From positions 248,001 to 312,000 of the forward strand of contig NZ_JBCNLP010000001.1 of NCBI RefSeq assembly GCF_039595395.1: 64,000 nt of DNA. The letters are read 5' to 3'. This document shows, in pieces, positions 7,605 to 15,962 of the stretch (its first letter is position 1; every line of letters starts with the position of its first letter). Source of the stretch: Novosphingobium sp. (GTDB taxonomy: Bacteria > Pseudomonadota > Alphaproteobacteria > Sphingomonadales > Sphingomonadaceae). The translations under genes and the position numbers were made by a program. The notes beneath the pieces are model-generated. The model worked only from the letters and a program-made list of their open reading frames with translations. It had not been told where the DNA came from and did not search any database.

Positions 7605-10043
7605 ATGACATCCACCCGCTATCTCACCTCGATCAGCCTTGCGGCGCTGGCGCTGGGCGCCCCTGCTCTGGCTTTCGCGCAGGATACTGCTGATGCCGCC
7701 GACACCGCCAAGGATATCGTGGTGACCGGCACGCGCGTCGCGGGCCGCACGAAGCTCGATTCGACCGCCCCGGTCGACGTGTTCAGCGGCGCCAGCCTGC
7801 AGCAGCAGGCCACGCCGCAGCTCGCCACGGCCATCGCCAACATTGCGCCCTCGATCGACTTCCCGCGCCCGTCCAACACCGACGGCACCGACGCGATCCG
7901 CCCCGCCACGCTGCGCGGCATGTCGCCCGACCAGACGCTGGTGCTGGTCAATGGCGTGCGCGCCCATACCTCGGCGCTGGTCAATCTGAACGGCTCGGTG
8001 GGTCGCGGTTCGCAGGCGGTTGACCTCAACACCTTCCCCACCGTCGCGCTCGACGGCCTCGAAGTGCTGCGTGACGGCGCCTCGGCCCAGTATGGTTCGG
8101 ACGCGATCGCGGGCGTGGTCAACCTCAAGCTGCGTCAGGCCGACCATGGCGGCGGCGCCAATGTCAGCTATGGCCTCTATGGCACCAATTACACCGGCAT
8201 CTACGGCAGCCATTCGGTGATCGGCGAGCCCAGCATCGACGTGTCGGGCTGGCAGGGCATCAAGCTGGGCGAGGGCGGCTTCCTGACCGTCTCGGGCGAC
8301 TATCAGCACACCAGCGCCACCAACCGCGCCGACAATGACCCGCGCGTCGCGGGCAACCCCGTCACCGCGCGCACCGGCGATCCGAACGTGTTCCAGGGCA
8401 GCGGCTTCGCCAATTTCGGCAAGCAGTTGAGCGATGTATGGAGCGTTTATGGCTGGGCCGGTTACCAGTATCGCAACACCGCCTCGGCGGCATCGCCGCG
8501 TCTGCTCAGCGCCTATGCCAATCCGGTGACCTTCTCGGGCATCAGCTCGATCTATCCCAATGGCTTCCTGCCGCTGATCAACACCCATTCCAAGGACCTG
8601 AACACGGCCCTTGGCGTGAAGGGTGAGGTGGCCGGCTGGTCGGTCGATGCCAAGGTCAGCTATGGCCGCAACAAGATCGATTTCTGGACCAACAATTCGG
8701 TCAACTACACCTATGGCGCGGGCAGCAAGACCAGCTTTTACGATGGCTCGCTGACCTATGACCAGTGGGTGGGCGGCGTCGATGTCGCCAAGAAGTTCGA
8801 CGTTCTCAATGGCCTGAACGTGGCCTGGGGCGTCGAAGCGCGCCGCGAGGGCTACAAGATCGGTCAGGGCGAACCCGCTTCCTATAACTCGGGCGGGGTG
8901 AACACCACCGTGGGTCTGGGCGCGCAGGGCTTCTCGGGCTTCAAGGACACCGATCAGGTCAATGCCCATCGTTCGAACGTCTCGGCCTATCTCGACCTCG
9001 ACCAGCAGGTGACCGACAAGCTGCGTCTGGGCGCCGCCGGTCGCTATGAGCATTATTCGGACTTTGGCGACACCGGCACCTGGAAGGCGTCGGGCCGCTA
9101 TGACTTCAACCCGCATTTCGCGCTGCGCAGCACGATCTCGACCGGCTTCCGCGCGCCGTCGCTGGGCCAGCAGTATTTCACCTCGACCGCCTATGTGCTC
9201 TCGACCGGTCCGGTGACGATCGGTGGCGTGACCTATCCGATCAACACGCCGCTGCCCACGGGCACCTATTCCTCGACCAGCGCGATCGGCAAGGCGCTGG
9301 GCGGCCTGCCGCTGCGTCCTGAAAAGTCGATGAACTACTCGGCGGGCGGCGTGTTCCGCTTCGGCGGGCTGGATGTGACGATCGACGGCTATCTGATCAA
9401 GGTGCGCGATGCGATCACCCTGTCGGAAAATCTGAGCGTCACCAATGCCGGCGTTGCGGCTGTTCTGGCGGGTACGGGCGTCAGCTCCGCGCGCTTCTTC
9501 ATCAATGGGGTGCACACCACCACGCAGGGCATCGATGCCATCGCGCATTACAAGCATCGCACGCAAAGCTTCGGCATTTTCGACCTGACGGTGGCGGGCA
9601 ACGTCAACAAGATCAACGTCGATTCGATCCCCACCAACACGGCGACGCTGGCCAATCCGCCCGTGCTGCTGCTGCGCAACCGCATCCAGACCATCACGCG
9701 CGGCACGCCGGGCGAGAAGATCAGCGGCACGCTGGACTGGAGCAAGGGCAAGATCGGCGCCACGGCCCGCGTGACCTATTACGGCAATGTGGTGAACCCC
9801 AGCTCGACCGACGCCTCGCTTGACGCGCCGACCGGTCCGCGCGCGATCACCGATCTGGAACTGCGTTACCAGCCGACCGATACGGCGCTCAATCTGGCGA
9901 TCGGCGCGAACAATCTGTTCGACGTCTATCCCCGCATCAACCCGACCACGGTCAACACCACGGGCGCGGCGACCTACTCGGCCTATACGCCCTGGGGTCT
10001 CAACGGGCGTTATCTCTATGTCCGTGCCAGCGTGAAGTGGTGA
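7605..10043 (+). CDS. TonB-dependent outer-membrane receptor
   Basis: The 812-residue precursor has a signal peptide ending near AFAQ (residue 26). A TonB-box-like segment DIVVTGTR precedes the plug domain (about 40-170; features LVLVNGVR and VLRDGASAQYGSDAIAGVVNL), and a 22-strand beta-barrel continues to the C-terminal Trp (VRASVKW). Such receptors import siderophore complexes, vitamins, carbohydrates or peptides using TonB/ExbBD energy; the sequence alone does not tell which. The start ATG follows a long leader (from about 7290). A strong intrinsic terminator follows at 10075-10106, so it is probably monocistronic and separate from the second receptor downstream. Confidence 0.93.
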   Translation: MTSTRYLTSISLAALALGAPALAFAQDTADAADTAKDIVVTGTRVAGRTKLDSTAPVDVFSGASLQQQATPQLATAIANIAPSIDFPRPSNTDGTDAIRPATLRGMSPDQTLVLVNGVRAHTSALVNLNGSVGRGSQAVDLNTFPTVALDGLEVLRDGASAQYGSDAIAGVVNLKLRQADHGGGANVSYGLYGTNYTGIYGSHSVIGEPSIDVSGWQGIKLGEGGFLTVSGDYQHTSATNRADNDPRVAGNPVTARTGDPNVFQGSGFANFGKQLSDVWSVYGWAGYQYRNTASAASPRLLSAYANPVTFSGISSIYPNGFLPLINTHSKDLNTALGVKGEVAGWSVDAKVSYGRNKIDFWTNNSVNYTYGAGSKTSFYDGSLTYDQWVGGVDVAKKFDVLNGLNVAWGVEARREGYKIGQGEPASYNSGGVNTTVGLGAQGFSGFKDTDQVNAHRSNVSAYLDLDQQVTDKLRLGAAGRYEHYSDFGDTGTWKASGRYDFNPHFALRSTISTGFRAPSLGQQYFTSTAYVLSTGPVTIGGVTYPINTPLPTGTYSSTSAIGKALGGLPLRPEKSMNYSAGGVFRFGGLDVTIDGYLIKVRDAITLSENLSVTNAGVAAVLAGTGVSSARFFINGVHTTTQGIDAIAHYKHRTQSFGIFDLTVAGNVNKINVDSIPTNTATLANPPVLLLRNRIQTITRGTPGEKISGTLDWSKGKIGATARVTYYGNVVNPSSTDASLDAPTGPRAITDLELRYQPTDTALNLAIGANNLFDVYPRINPTTVNTTGAATYSAYTPWGLNGRYLYVRASVKW

Positions 10044-10074
10044 TCTGAACCCTTCATTTCGGCGTAAAAACAGG

Positions 10075-10106
10075 GCGGCGGGGCTGAAAGGCCCCGCCGC
10101 TTTTTT
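10075..10106 (+). terminator. Intrinsic terminator of the first TonB receptor gene
   Basis: A 10-bp GC-rich stem (GCGGCGGGGC / GCCCCGCCGC) with a TGAAAG loop is followed directly by six T residues, 32 nt past the stop codon. Confidence 0.9.
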
Positions 10107-10112
10107 GCGTCT

Positions 10113-10165
10113 GCGTTATTCGCGGGGGCGAATCCGCGTTATTCGCAGGGGCGAATCCGCGTTAT
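10113..10165. repeat. 23-bp tandem repeat, 2.3 units
   Basis: Units at 10113-10135 and 10136-10158 begin GCGTTATTCGC and differ at one base; a third unit begins at 10159 and stops after seven bases. Each unit contains a short inverted repeat (ATTCGC/GCGAAT). It lies just after the terminator and upstream of the second receptor gene. Confidence 0.85.
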
Positions 10166-10313
10166 GAGCGGCGCGAATAGGCCAGCTTTGCCCCGCCACA
10201 GATTTCCTGATTAACTCTACTTCTGTGGTTGAGAATAAACAGACTGCGAGGGTTGAAGAGGGGGAACGCCGGAAGGGCGCCCGATTCGCACAGATGCAAC
10301 AGGGAGCCTATTG

Positions 10314-12788
10314 ATGAATCTTCGAGCGAGCCTGCTGGCTGGCAGCGTTCTGGCCGCGCTGATCGCGAGCCCCGCTTTTGCCGATGAGGCGCCCGCGCCA
10401 AAGGCCGATGCGCCCCAGACCACCTCGGCGGGCACCGGCGCCAGCGACGGCACCGAGATTCTCGTCACCGCGCGCCACCGCAGCGAGAGCAGCCAGGCGA
10501 TCCCGCTGGCGATCTCGGTGGTGGGCGGCGACCATATCGACAACACCGGCGCCTTCAACGTGGGCCGCCTGCAGCAGTTGACGCCGACGCTGCAGTTCTA
10601 TTCGTCGAACCCGCGCAATTCGGCGGCCAATGTGCGCGGCCTTGGCGCCCCCTTCGGCCTCACCAATGACGGCATCGAGCAGGGCGTGGGCATCTACATC
10701 GACGATGTCTACTACAGCCGCGCCGCGTCGAGCACCTTCGACTTCCTCGACGTGCAGCAGATCGAGGTGCTGCGCGGGCCGCAGGGCACGCTCTATGGCA
10801 AGAACACCACGGCGGGCGCGATCAGCATCACCAGCCGAGCGCCCACCTTCGAGCTGGAAGGGCGCGGCGAGGTCTCGATCGGCAATTACGGCTTCAAGCA
10901 GGCCAAGGCGGCGATCTCCGGCCCGCTGTCCGAGACGCTGGCGGCGCGCATCGCCATTTCCGAAACCAGCCGCAACGGCACGGTCTACAACGTCAAGACC
11001 CAGCAGGGGATCGATTCGCAGGACAATCTGGGCCTGCGCGCCCAGCTCCTGTGGCGCCCCTCGTCGCGCGTGGATGTGACTCTGGCGGGCGATTTCAACC
11101 GCCAGAACCCGATCTGCTGCTCGACCGTCTATTATGGCTATGGGCCGACGCAAAAGGCCGCCGCGCGCCAGTTCCCGGCGCTGGCCAAGGCGCTGAACTA
11201 CACGCCGCCCTCGACCAACCCCTATGACCGGCTGACCGATCTCGACAGTCCCCTGTTCGCCCAGAACAAGACCGGCGGCGTTTCGCTGCGCGTCAAGGCG
11301 CAGCTTGGCGCGGGCACGCTGACCAGCATCACCGCCTGGCGTTTCTGGGACTGGAACCCGTCGAACGACCGTGATTACACCGGCCTGCCGATCACCACGC
11401 TGAGCCAGAACCCCAGCCAGCAGAACCAGTACACGCAGGAGGTCCGCTACAGCCTGCAGCAGCGCAAATACGATCTGCAGATCGGCGTCTTCGCCTTCAA
11501 TCAGGCGATCCATACCGAGGGCACGCAGCAGCAGGGCAGCGCGGCGAGCACCTATCTGCTGTCCAGCGCGCAGATCGCGGCGGCTTGCCCCACGGGCTCG
11601 GCGGCGGGCTGCTCGACGGCGATCCTCAACGGGCTGACCTCGAACAACGACATTCGCCTGAACAACACCAGCCTTGCGCTCTATGGGCAGGCGACCTGGC
11701 ATGTGACCGACCGCTTCGACATCCAGCCCGGCGCGCGCCTGAACTATGACAAGAAGAACGGCTGGTACAATGCCACCGTCTTCAACGGCGCGGGCCAGCC
11801 GGTGCTCTATTCGGCGACGCCGACGGCCACGCAATCGGCCCAGCTTGGCGTGCTGGCGCCCCAGCAGTTCGCGCCGCGTTTCAGCGCGTGGAACTTCAGC
11901 TATGACATCACCGCCACCTACCGCGTGGCGCAGGACATCCGCGTCTATGCCACCTATGCCAAGAGCTTCAAATCGGGCGGCATCAATCTGAACGGCGTGC
12001 CCGCCGATGCCAATGGCAATCCGCTGCTGGCCGCCGCCACGGTGAAGCCGGAATCGGTCCATCATCTGGAAGCGGGCATCAAGACCCAGTTCCTCGACCG
12101 CAAGGCGACGGTCAATCTGGCCGCCTTCCGCACCACCATCGACAATTATCAGGCGCAGGTGACCAATGGCGCGCTGGGCGTGCTGCGCGGCTATCTCGCC
12201 AATGCAGAGCAGGTGCGCACGCAAGGCTTCGAGGCGGATGCCTCCTATCGCCCCAGCGCGCGCTTCAACGTCTATGGCAATGGCGCCTTCACCGATGCCA
12301 AATACACCAAGTTCACCGCCGCGCCTTGCCCGCCCGAGCTGTCGGGCGGCACCACGGTGGCGGCCGGCCAGGTGGCTGGCGCCCCCGGCGTGGCGGGCGG
12401 GCTCAGCCCGGCGTCCTGCGATATTTCCGGGCAGCGCCTGCCGGGCGTGTCGCGCTGGTCCTTCAGCTGGGGTGGCGAGTACAATGTGCCCGCCAAGCTG
12501 CTGGGCAAGGATGGCGAAGTGTACTTCGGTTACGATGGTTCGTACCGTTCGAACTTCTCGTCCAACCCCTCGGCCTCGATCTACACCTGGGTGGATGGCT
12601 ATTCGCTGCACAATTTCCGCGTCGGTTTCCGCGTGCCGCATGGGCTGGATATCTCGGGCTGGGTGCGCAACGCCACGGGCACCAACTATATCCAGCAGTT
12701 GACCGTCACCAGCGGCAACACCGGCCTCATCGCCGCGCAGCTTGGCGATCCGCGCACCTATGGCGGCACGATCCGGGTGCAGTTTTAA
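10314..12788 (+). CDS. TonB-dependent outer-membrane receptor
   Basis: I chose the ATG at 10314, seven bases after AGGGAG; a TTG directly before it also keeps the frame. The 824-residue precursor has a signal peptide ending near SPAFA (residue 23), then a short Ala/Pro-rich spacer, a TonB-box-like segment (EILVTARHR), the plug domain (about 50-170; GIYIDDVYY, QQIEVLRGPQGTLYGKN) and a beta-barrel ending in the terminal Phe (IRVQF). The plug resembles receptors abundant in sphingomonads, often iron-complex or carbohydrate/aromatic importers. Two extracellular-loop Cys pairs (near residues 425-434 and 672-704) may form disulfides. Substrate unknown. It does not appear to share a transcript with the upstream receptor. 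Confidence 0.92.
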   Translation: MNLRASLLAGSVLAALIASPAFADEAPAPKADAPQTTSAGTGASDGTEILVTARHRSESSQAIPLAISVVGGDHIDNTGAFNVGRLQQLTPTLQFYSSNPRNSAANVRGLGAPFGLTNDGIEQGVGIYIDDVYYSRAASSTFDFLDVQQIEVLRGPQGTLYGKNTTAGAISITSRAPTFELEGRGEVSIGNYGFKQAKAAISGPLSETLAARIAISETSRNGTVYNVKTQQGIDSQDNLGLRAQLLWRPSSRVDVTLAGDFNRQNPICCSTVYYGYGPTQKAAARQFPALAKALNYTPPSTNPYDRLTDLDSPLFAQNKTGGVSLRVKAQLGAGTLTSITAWRFWDWNPSNDRDYTGLPITTLSQNPSQQNQYTQEVRYSLQQRKYDLQIGVFAFNQAIHTEGTQQQGSAASTYLLSSAQIAAACPTGSAAGCSTAILNGLTSNNDIRLNNTSLALYGQATWHVTDRFDIQPGARLNYDKKNGWYNATVFNGAGQPVLYSATPTATQSAQLGVLAPQQFAPRFSAWNFSYDITATYRVAQDIRVYATYAKSFKSGGINLNGVPADANGNPLLAAATVKPESVHHLEAGIKTQFLDRKATVNLAAFRTTIDNYQAQVTNGALGVLRGYLANAEQVRTQGFEADASYRPSARFNVYGNGAFTDAKYTKFTAAPCPPELSGGTTVAAGQVAGAPGVAGGLSPASCDISGQRLPGVSRWSFSWGGEYNVPAKLLGKDGEVYFGYDGSYRSNFSSNPSASIYTWVDGYSLHNFRVGFRVPHGLDISGWVRNATGTNYIQQLTVTSGNTGLIAAQLGDPRTYGGTIRVQF

Positions 12789-12797
12789 GTCTGTTTG

Positions 12798-12899
12798 AAA
12801 ATCCGGCGGAAGAGCCGGATTTTGCGGCACCGGCCCACTCCCCCGCCCGACCACCCAGAGGATACCACCGTAGGGTGTTCGGGCGGGGGAACGGGCCGG
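12798..12899. repeat. R2 hairpin element, copy A
   Basis: Two consecutive hairpins occur. The first is AAAATCCGGC-GGAAGA-GCCGGATTTT (12798-12823). The second is a long GC-rich inverted repeat, arms 12830-12856 and 12873-12899, with few mismatches. The first begins 9 nt past the receptor stop codon and carries A and T runs on its flanks, so it can work as an intrinsic terminator. The same pair occurs at 56763-56857, and the first hairpin alone at 14985-15008. Confidence 0.85.
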
Positions 12900-12983
12900 C
12901 ACCGCAGCAGCGATGTAACAGAACAGGGGCGCGGGCCTTCCGCGCCCCTTTCCATTTGCGCGGCGGTGGCCTACATTGCCGCC

Positions 12984-13607
12984 ATGGCTGTTTATTTTCA
13001 TGAAGAAGACTTGCCCGCTGGCGTTCTCAAGCCGGGCATCATCGCTGTCGACACCGAGACCATGGGCCTTATCACCCGTCGCGATCGCCTCTGCGTGGTG
13101 CAGATCAGCGATGGCAGCGGTGACGAGCATCTGGTGCGGTTCGGCCCCAACAGCACCTATGACGCGCCCAATCTGAAGGCCGTGCTGGCCGATCCGGAAC
13201 GCCTGAAGCTTTACCACTTCGCCCGTTTCGACATTGCCGCCATCCAGCATTACCTCGGCGTGATCGCCGCGCCCGCCTTCTGCACCAAGATCGCCAGCAA
13301 GCTGGTGCGCACCTACACCGACCGCCATGGCCTCAAGGATCTGGTGCGCGAGCTGATGGGCAAGGAAATCTCCAAGCAGCAGCAGTCGAGCGACTGGGGC
13401 GGCGCCGAGCTGTCCGAGCAGCAGCGCGACTATGCCGCCAGCGATGTGCGCTACCTGCACGGCTGCTACGCCATTCTGGTCGAGCGTCTGGCGCGCGAGA
13501 ACCGCACCGCCATCGCCCAGGCCTGTTTCGACTTCCTGCCCGCGCGCGCCGCGCTCGATCTGGCGGGCTGGGAAAACCACGATATCTTCAGCCACGAAGC
13601 GGCCTGA
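12984..13607 (+). CDS. RNase D-like 3'-5' exonuclease, single DEDDy domain
   Basis: The 207-residue protein covers only the DEDD exonuclease fold: ExoI is AVDTETMGL, ExoII is LYHFARFDI, and ExoIII is DYAASDVRYL with the Tyr that defines the DEDDy class. It lacks the HRDC domains of full-length RNase D (about 370 residues); this short form is common in alphaproteobacteria next to lptC/lptA. It should trim structured RNA 3' ends with two metal ions. The frame is open further upstream through the R2 element, but the start at 12984 gives the family's N-terminus. The gap to lptC is 8 bp, indicating one operon. Confidence 0.9.
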   Translation: MAVYFHEEDLPAGVLKPGIIAVDTETMGLITRRDRLCVVQISDGSGDEHLVRFGPNSTYDAPNLKAVLADPERLKLYHFARFDIAAIQHYLGVIAAPAFCTKIASKLVRTYTDRHGLKDLVRELMGKEISKQQQSSDWGGAELSEQQRDYAASDVRYLHGCYAILVERLARENRTAIAQACFDFLPARAALDLAGWENHDIFSHEAA

Positions 13608-13615
13608 GAACGCAA

Positions 13616-14311
13616 GTGACCCTCTCCAAGCGCCAGATCCACGACAAGAGGCGGGCCATGGCGCTGCCCGGCTGCCAGCGCGAGCTGCTGCTGGGCACGC
13701 TGGGGCGCTTCCTGCCGGGTGCGGCGGGGGTGGTGGTGGCGGTGATGGTCGTCTGGCCGCTGTTCCCGCATAATTCGGTCAGCTTCCTGCTCGACCGCAA
13801 CAAGGTGCAGGTCACCGAAAACCGCATGCTGATCCAGAGTGCGGCCTATCGCGGCAAGGACACTGAAGGGCGCCCCTTCGAACTGTCCGCGCGGGATGCG
13901 GTGCAGCATTCGGCGCAGGATCCGCTGGTGCGGATGAACCAGTTGATCGGCACCATCGCGCTCAACGATGGCCCGGCCAGGCTGGAGGCCGCTCAGGGCA
14001 ATTTCGACATTGCGCGTGAGCAGCTCACCGTGCCGGGGCAACTGCGCTTCCAGCATGCCGGCGGCTATGACATGCATGCCAATCAGGTGGTCATCGATGT
14101 GCGCCACCAGACGGTGCTGAGCAAGGGCAGCGCCAGTGGGCTGATCCCCTCGGGCGATTTTTCCGGCGACCATATGTATGCCGATCTCGACAAGCATACG
14201 GTGCGGCTGGAAGGGCGCGCGCGCCTGCGCATGACGCCGGGCAAGACGATGCAGAATGCGCAGGCGGATCTGAAACCCGCTGGCGCGCCTCCCCCGAATC
14301 AAGGCCACTGA
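13616..14311 (+). CDS. lptC: LPS export protein LptC
   Basis: Starting from GTG at 13616, the 231-residue protein has one N-terminal transmembrane helix (about 30-52) followed by a periplasmic beta-jelly-roll, as in LptC/YrbK proteins (NRMLIQSAAYRGKD, SARDAVQH). LptC anchors the periplasmic bridge to the LptB2FG transporter and passes lipopolysaccharide to LptA. Sequence conservation in this family is low, so order (RNase D-like, lptC, lptA) carries much of the weight. The C-terminal tail is Pro/Ala-rich. Confidence 0.85.
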   Translation: MTLSKRQIHDKRRAMALPGCQRELLLGTLGRFLPGAAGVVVAVMVVWPLFPHNSVSFLLDRNKVQVTENRMLIQSAAYRGKDTEGRPFELSARDAVQHSAQDPLVRMNQLIGTIALNDGPARLEAAQGNFDIAREQLTVPGQLRFQHAGGYDMHANQVVIDVRHQTVLSKGSASGLIPSGDFSGDHMYADLDKHTVRLEGRARLRMTPGKTMQNAQADLKPAGAPPPNQGH

Positions 14312-14381
14312 TGCGGCCTTGCTCCATAAATATCGCCCCGTGCCGCTTCACGGACCGGGCCGCTTAGGTTAGACGCCCCCT

Positions 14382-14972
14382 ATGCGCATGCCCCTGCCCA
14401 GCTCGATTCCCACCCGCCCCCTGATGCTCGGCTTTGCCGCTGCCGCCTGTCTGGCGGTGGGCACGGCGCATGGCGCGGGCGGCCTGTCGGGCCATAACAG
14501 CAATGCCCCGGTCAATTACGAGGCCGACCGCATCGATCTGGACGACAAGGCCAATCATGTGGTGCTTTCGGGCCATGTCGTCATCACCCAGGCCGAGCTG
14601 AAGATGACCGCGGCGCGCACGCTGGTGGATTACACCAACAACGGCTCGCTCAAGATCAAGCTGATCAACTCGACCGGCGGGGTGGTCGTCACGCGCAACA
14701 ATGAGAGCGCGGTGGGCGATGTCGGCACCTATGATTTCGATCGGCGGGTGATCGTCATGTCGGGCAATGTCACGCTGCGCCGGGGCACCGATGTGTCGCA
14801 TGGCGCGCGGCTGGTGGTGGACCTCAACACCGGGCTGAGCAACTTCGTGGGCGGCGCGGCCCGCCCCGGTGCGGTGACGGGGCCGACTCCGGGCCGTGTC
14901 AGCGGCAGCTTCTCCGTGCCTGACAAGAAGAAGGACGGCGGTTCTTCGGACAGCAAGCCCGAAGGCCAGTAA
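14382..14972 (+). CDS. lptA: LPS transport periplasmic protein LptA
   Basis: The 196-residue protein has a signal peptide (cleavage near AHGAG, about residue 32) and an OstA-like domain (about 40-155) with the family's alternating pattern (YEADRIDLDDKANHVVLSGHV, quoted in part: LSGHVVITQAELKMTA). LptA polymerises head to tail to form the periplasmic bridge carrying LPS to LptDE. The C-terminus is a low-complexity Lys/Ser/Gly tail. lptB, often next in other alphaproteobacteria, is absent here; the transcript ends at an R2-type hairpin. Confidence 0.88.
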   Translation: MRMPLPSSIPTRPLMLGFAAAACLAVGTAHGAGGLSGHNSNAPVNYEADRIDLDDKANHVVLSGHVVITQAELKMTAARTLVDYTNNGSLKIKLINSTGGVVVTRNNESAVGDVGTYDFDRRVIVMSGNVTLRRGTDVSHGARLVVDLNTGLSNFVGGAARPGAVTGPTPGRVSGSFSVPDKKKDGGSSDSKPEGQ

Positions 14973-14984
14973 GAGGTTTTTTGA

Positions 14985-15050
14985 AAATCCGGCGAAAAAG
15001 CCGGATTTCGCGCCGCCAGCCCGCCCTGACAATGCGCCTTGGCGCATTGT
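14985..15050. repeat. R2 first hairpin alone plus a second perfect hairpin, between convergent genes
   Basis: AAATCCGGC-GAAAAA-GCCGGATTT (14985-15008) matches the first hairpin of the R2 family, preceded by TTTTTT. A second perfect hairpin, ACAATGCGCC-TT-GGCGCATTGT, lies at 15029-15050. They separate lptA and the convergent transglutaminase gene and probably act as a two-way terminator. Confidence 0.8.
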
Positions 15051-15065
15051 CCTACAAACAACACC

Positions 15066-15962
15066 TCAGGCCACTTCCTCTTCCACCGGCTCGACATCGG
15101 CCGAGACCGTCATGGTCTGGCCCGCGCCGCCATGGAACACGCCGTCGAGCGGGGCGACATCGCTGTAATCGCGCCCCATCGCCACCACGATATGGTCGGT
15201 GGTGACCAGAGTGGCATTGGTCGGGTCCAGCCCCACCCAGCCCAGATCGGGGCCGCACCACAAGGCCACCCAGGCATGCATCATATCGGCGCCCACCAGC
15301 CGGGGCATGCCCGGCGGCGGAATGGTGCGCAGATAGCCGCTGACATAGGCTGCAGGCAGGCCGATGGCGCGCAGCGCGCAGATCATCACATGGGTGAAGT
15401 CCTGACAGACCCCGCGCCGCGCCCGGAACGCATCGATGGGCGGCTGGTCGGGGCTGGTGGAGGCGGCATCGAAGGCGAACTCATCGTGCAGCGCCTGCAT
15501 CAGGGCGATGGCGGCCTGCATCACGGGGGCCTCGTCGCTCAGCCACTGGCGGCCCCATGCGCCGATCTCGCCGGGCCAGATCGCGGCAATGGGCGAGGCG
15601 AAGAGGTAGGACGCCGGGCTGCCGGGCCCCACAGCCGGCCAGCCCATGGCCAGAGCCCGCACCTGAGCGATGCTGGGGCTGGGCGCCTGTGCCCGGTCGA
15701 AAGCAGGCGGCTGCACGCGGGCGCGAAAACGGCTGGTGATCGACAGCCTTGTGATCGGGTCGCGCAGGGTCAGCCTGGTCTCATTGGCGAGCCAGGGGCT
15801 GCTTTTCTGGCGGATGTCGGCGGGGGCCGGGCTGACGTCCAGCCGGTAATCGCTCACCGTCTGCCCCGGCCAGTCGATGGGGCGCAGCCGCAGGTTGAAG
15901 CGGGCAAGGCGCACCAGATTGCTGTAAAACAGCGTGGTGGTGTGGGTGACGTTATAGATCAT
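15066..15962 (-). CDS. Transglutaminase-like cysteine peptidase/amidotransferase family protein
   Basis: The 298-residue protein has the N-terminal beta domain of bacterial transglutaminase-like proteins (about 1-85) followed by the papain-like core. The catalytic Cys is in GVCQDFTHV (about residue 183), the His in MMHAWVALW (about 227) and the Asp in GLDPTNATL (about 245). No signal peptide is visible. The start overlaps the stop of the ATP-grasp gene by 4 bp, so translation is coupled. This trio (transglutaminase, circularly permuted ATP-grasp/alpha-E, large transglutaminase) is a recognised conserved neighbourhood thought to make or process peptide/isopeptide bonds; the substrate is not known. 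Confidence 0.85.
   Translation of the reverse strand: MIYNVTHTTTLFYSNLVRLARFNLRLRPIDWPGQTVSDYRLDVSPAPADIRQKSSPWLANETRLTLRDPITRLSITSRFRARVQPPAFDRAQAPSPSIAQVRALAMGWPAVGPGSPASYLFASPIAAIWPGEIGAWGRQWLSDEAPVMQAAIALMQALHDEFAFDAASTSPDQPPIDAFRARRGVCQDFTHVMICALRAIGLPAAYVSGYLRTIPPPGMPRLVGADMMHAWVALWCGPDLGWVGLDPTNATLVTTDHIVVAMGRDYSDVAPLDGVFHGGAGQTMTVSADVEPVEEEVA

Noticed and set aside
7402..7608. A 68-codon plus-strand frame in the leader of the first TonB receptor.
   Set aside because: No ribosome binding site or family resemblance; more likely untranslated leader.
10308..13595. A 1095-codon minus-strand frame opposite the second TonB receptor, R2 and the RNase D-like gene.
   Set aside because: No recognisable protein features, and it spans intergenic DNA and two well-supported genes.
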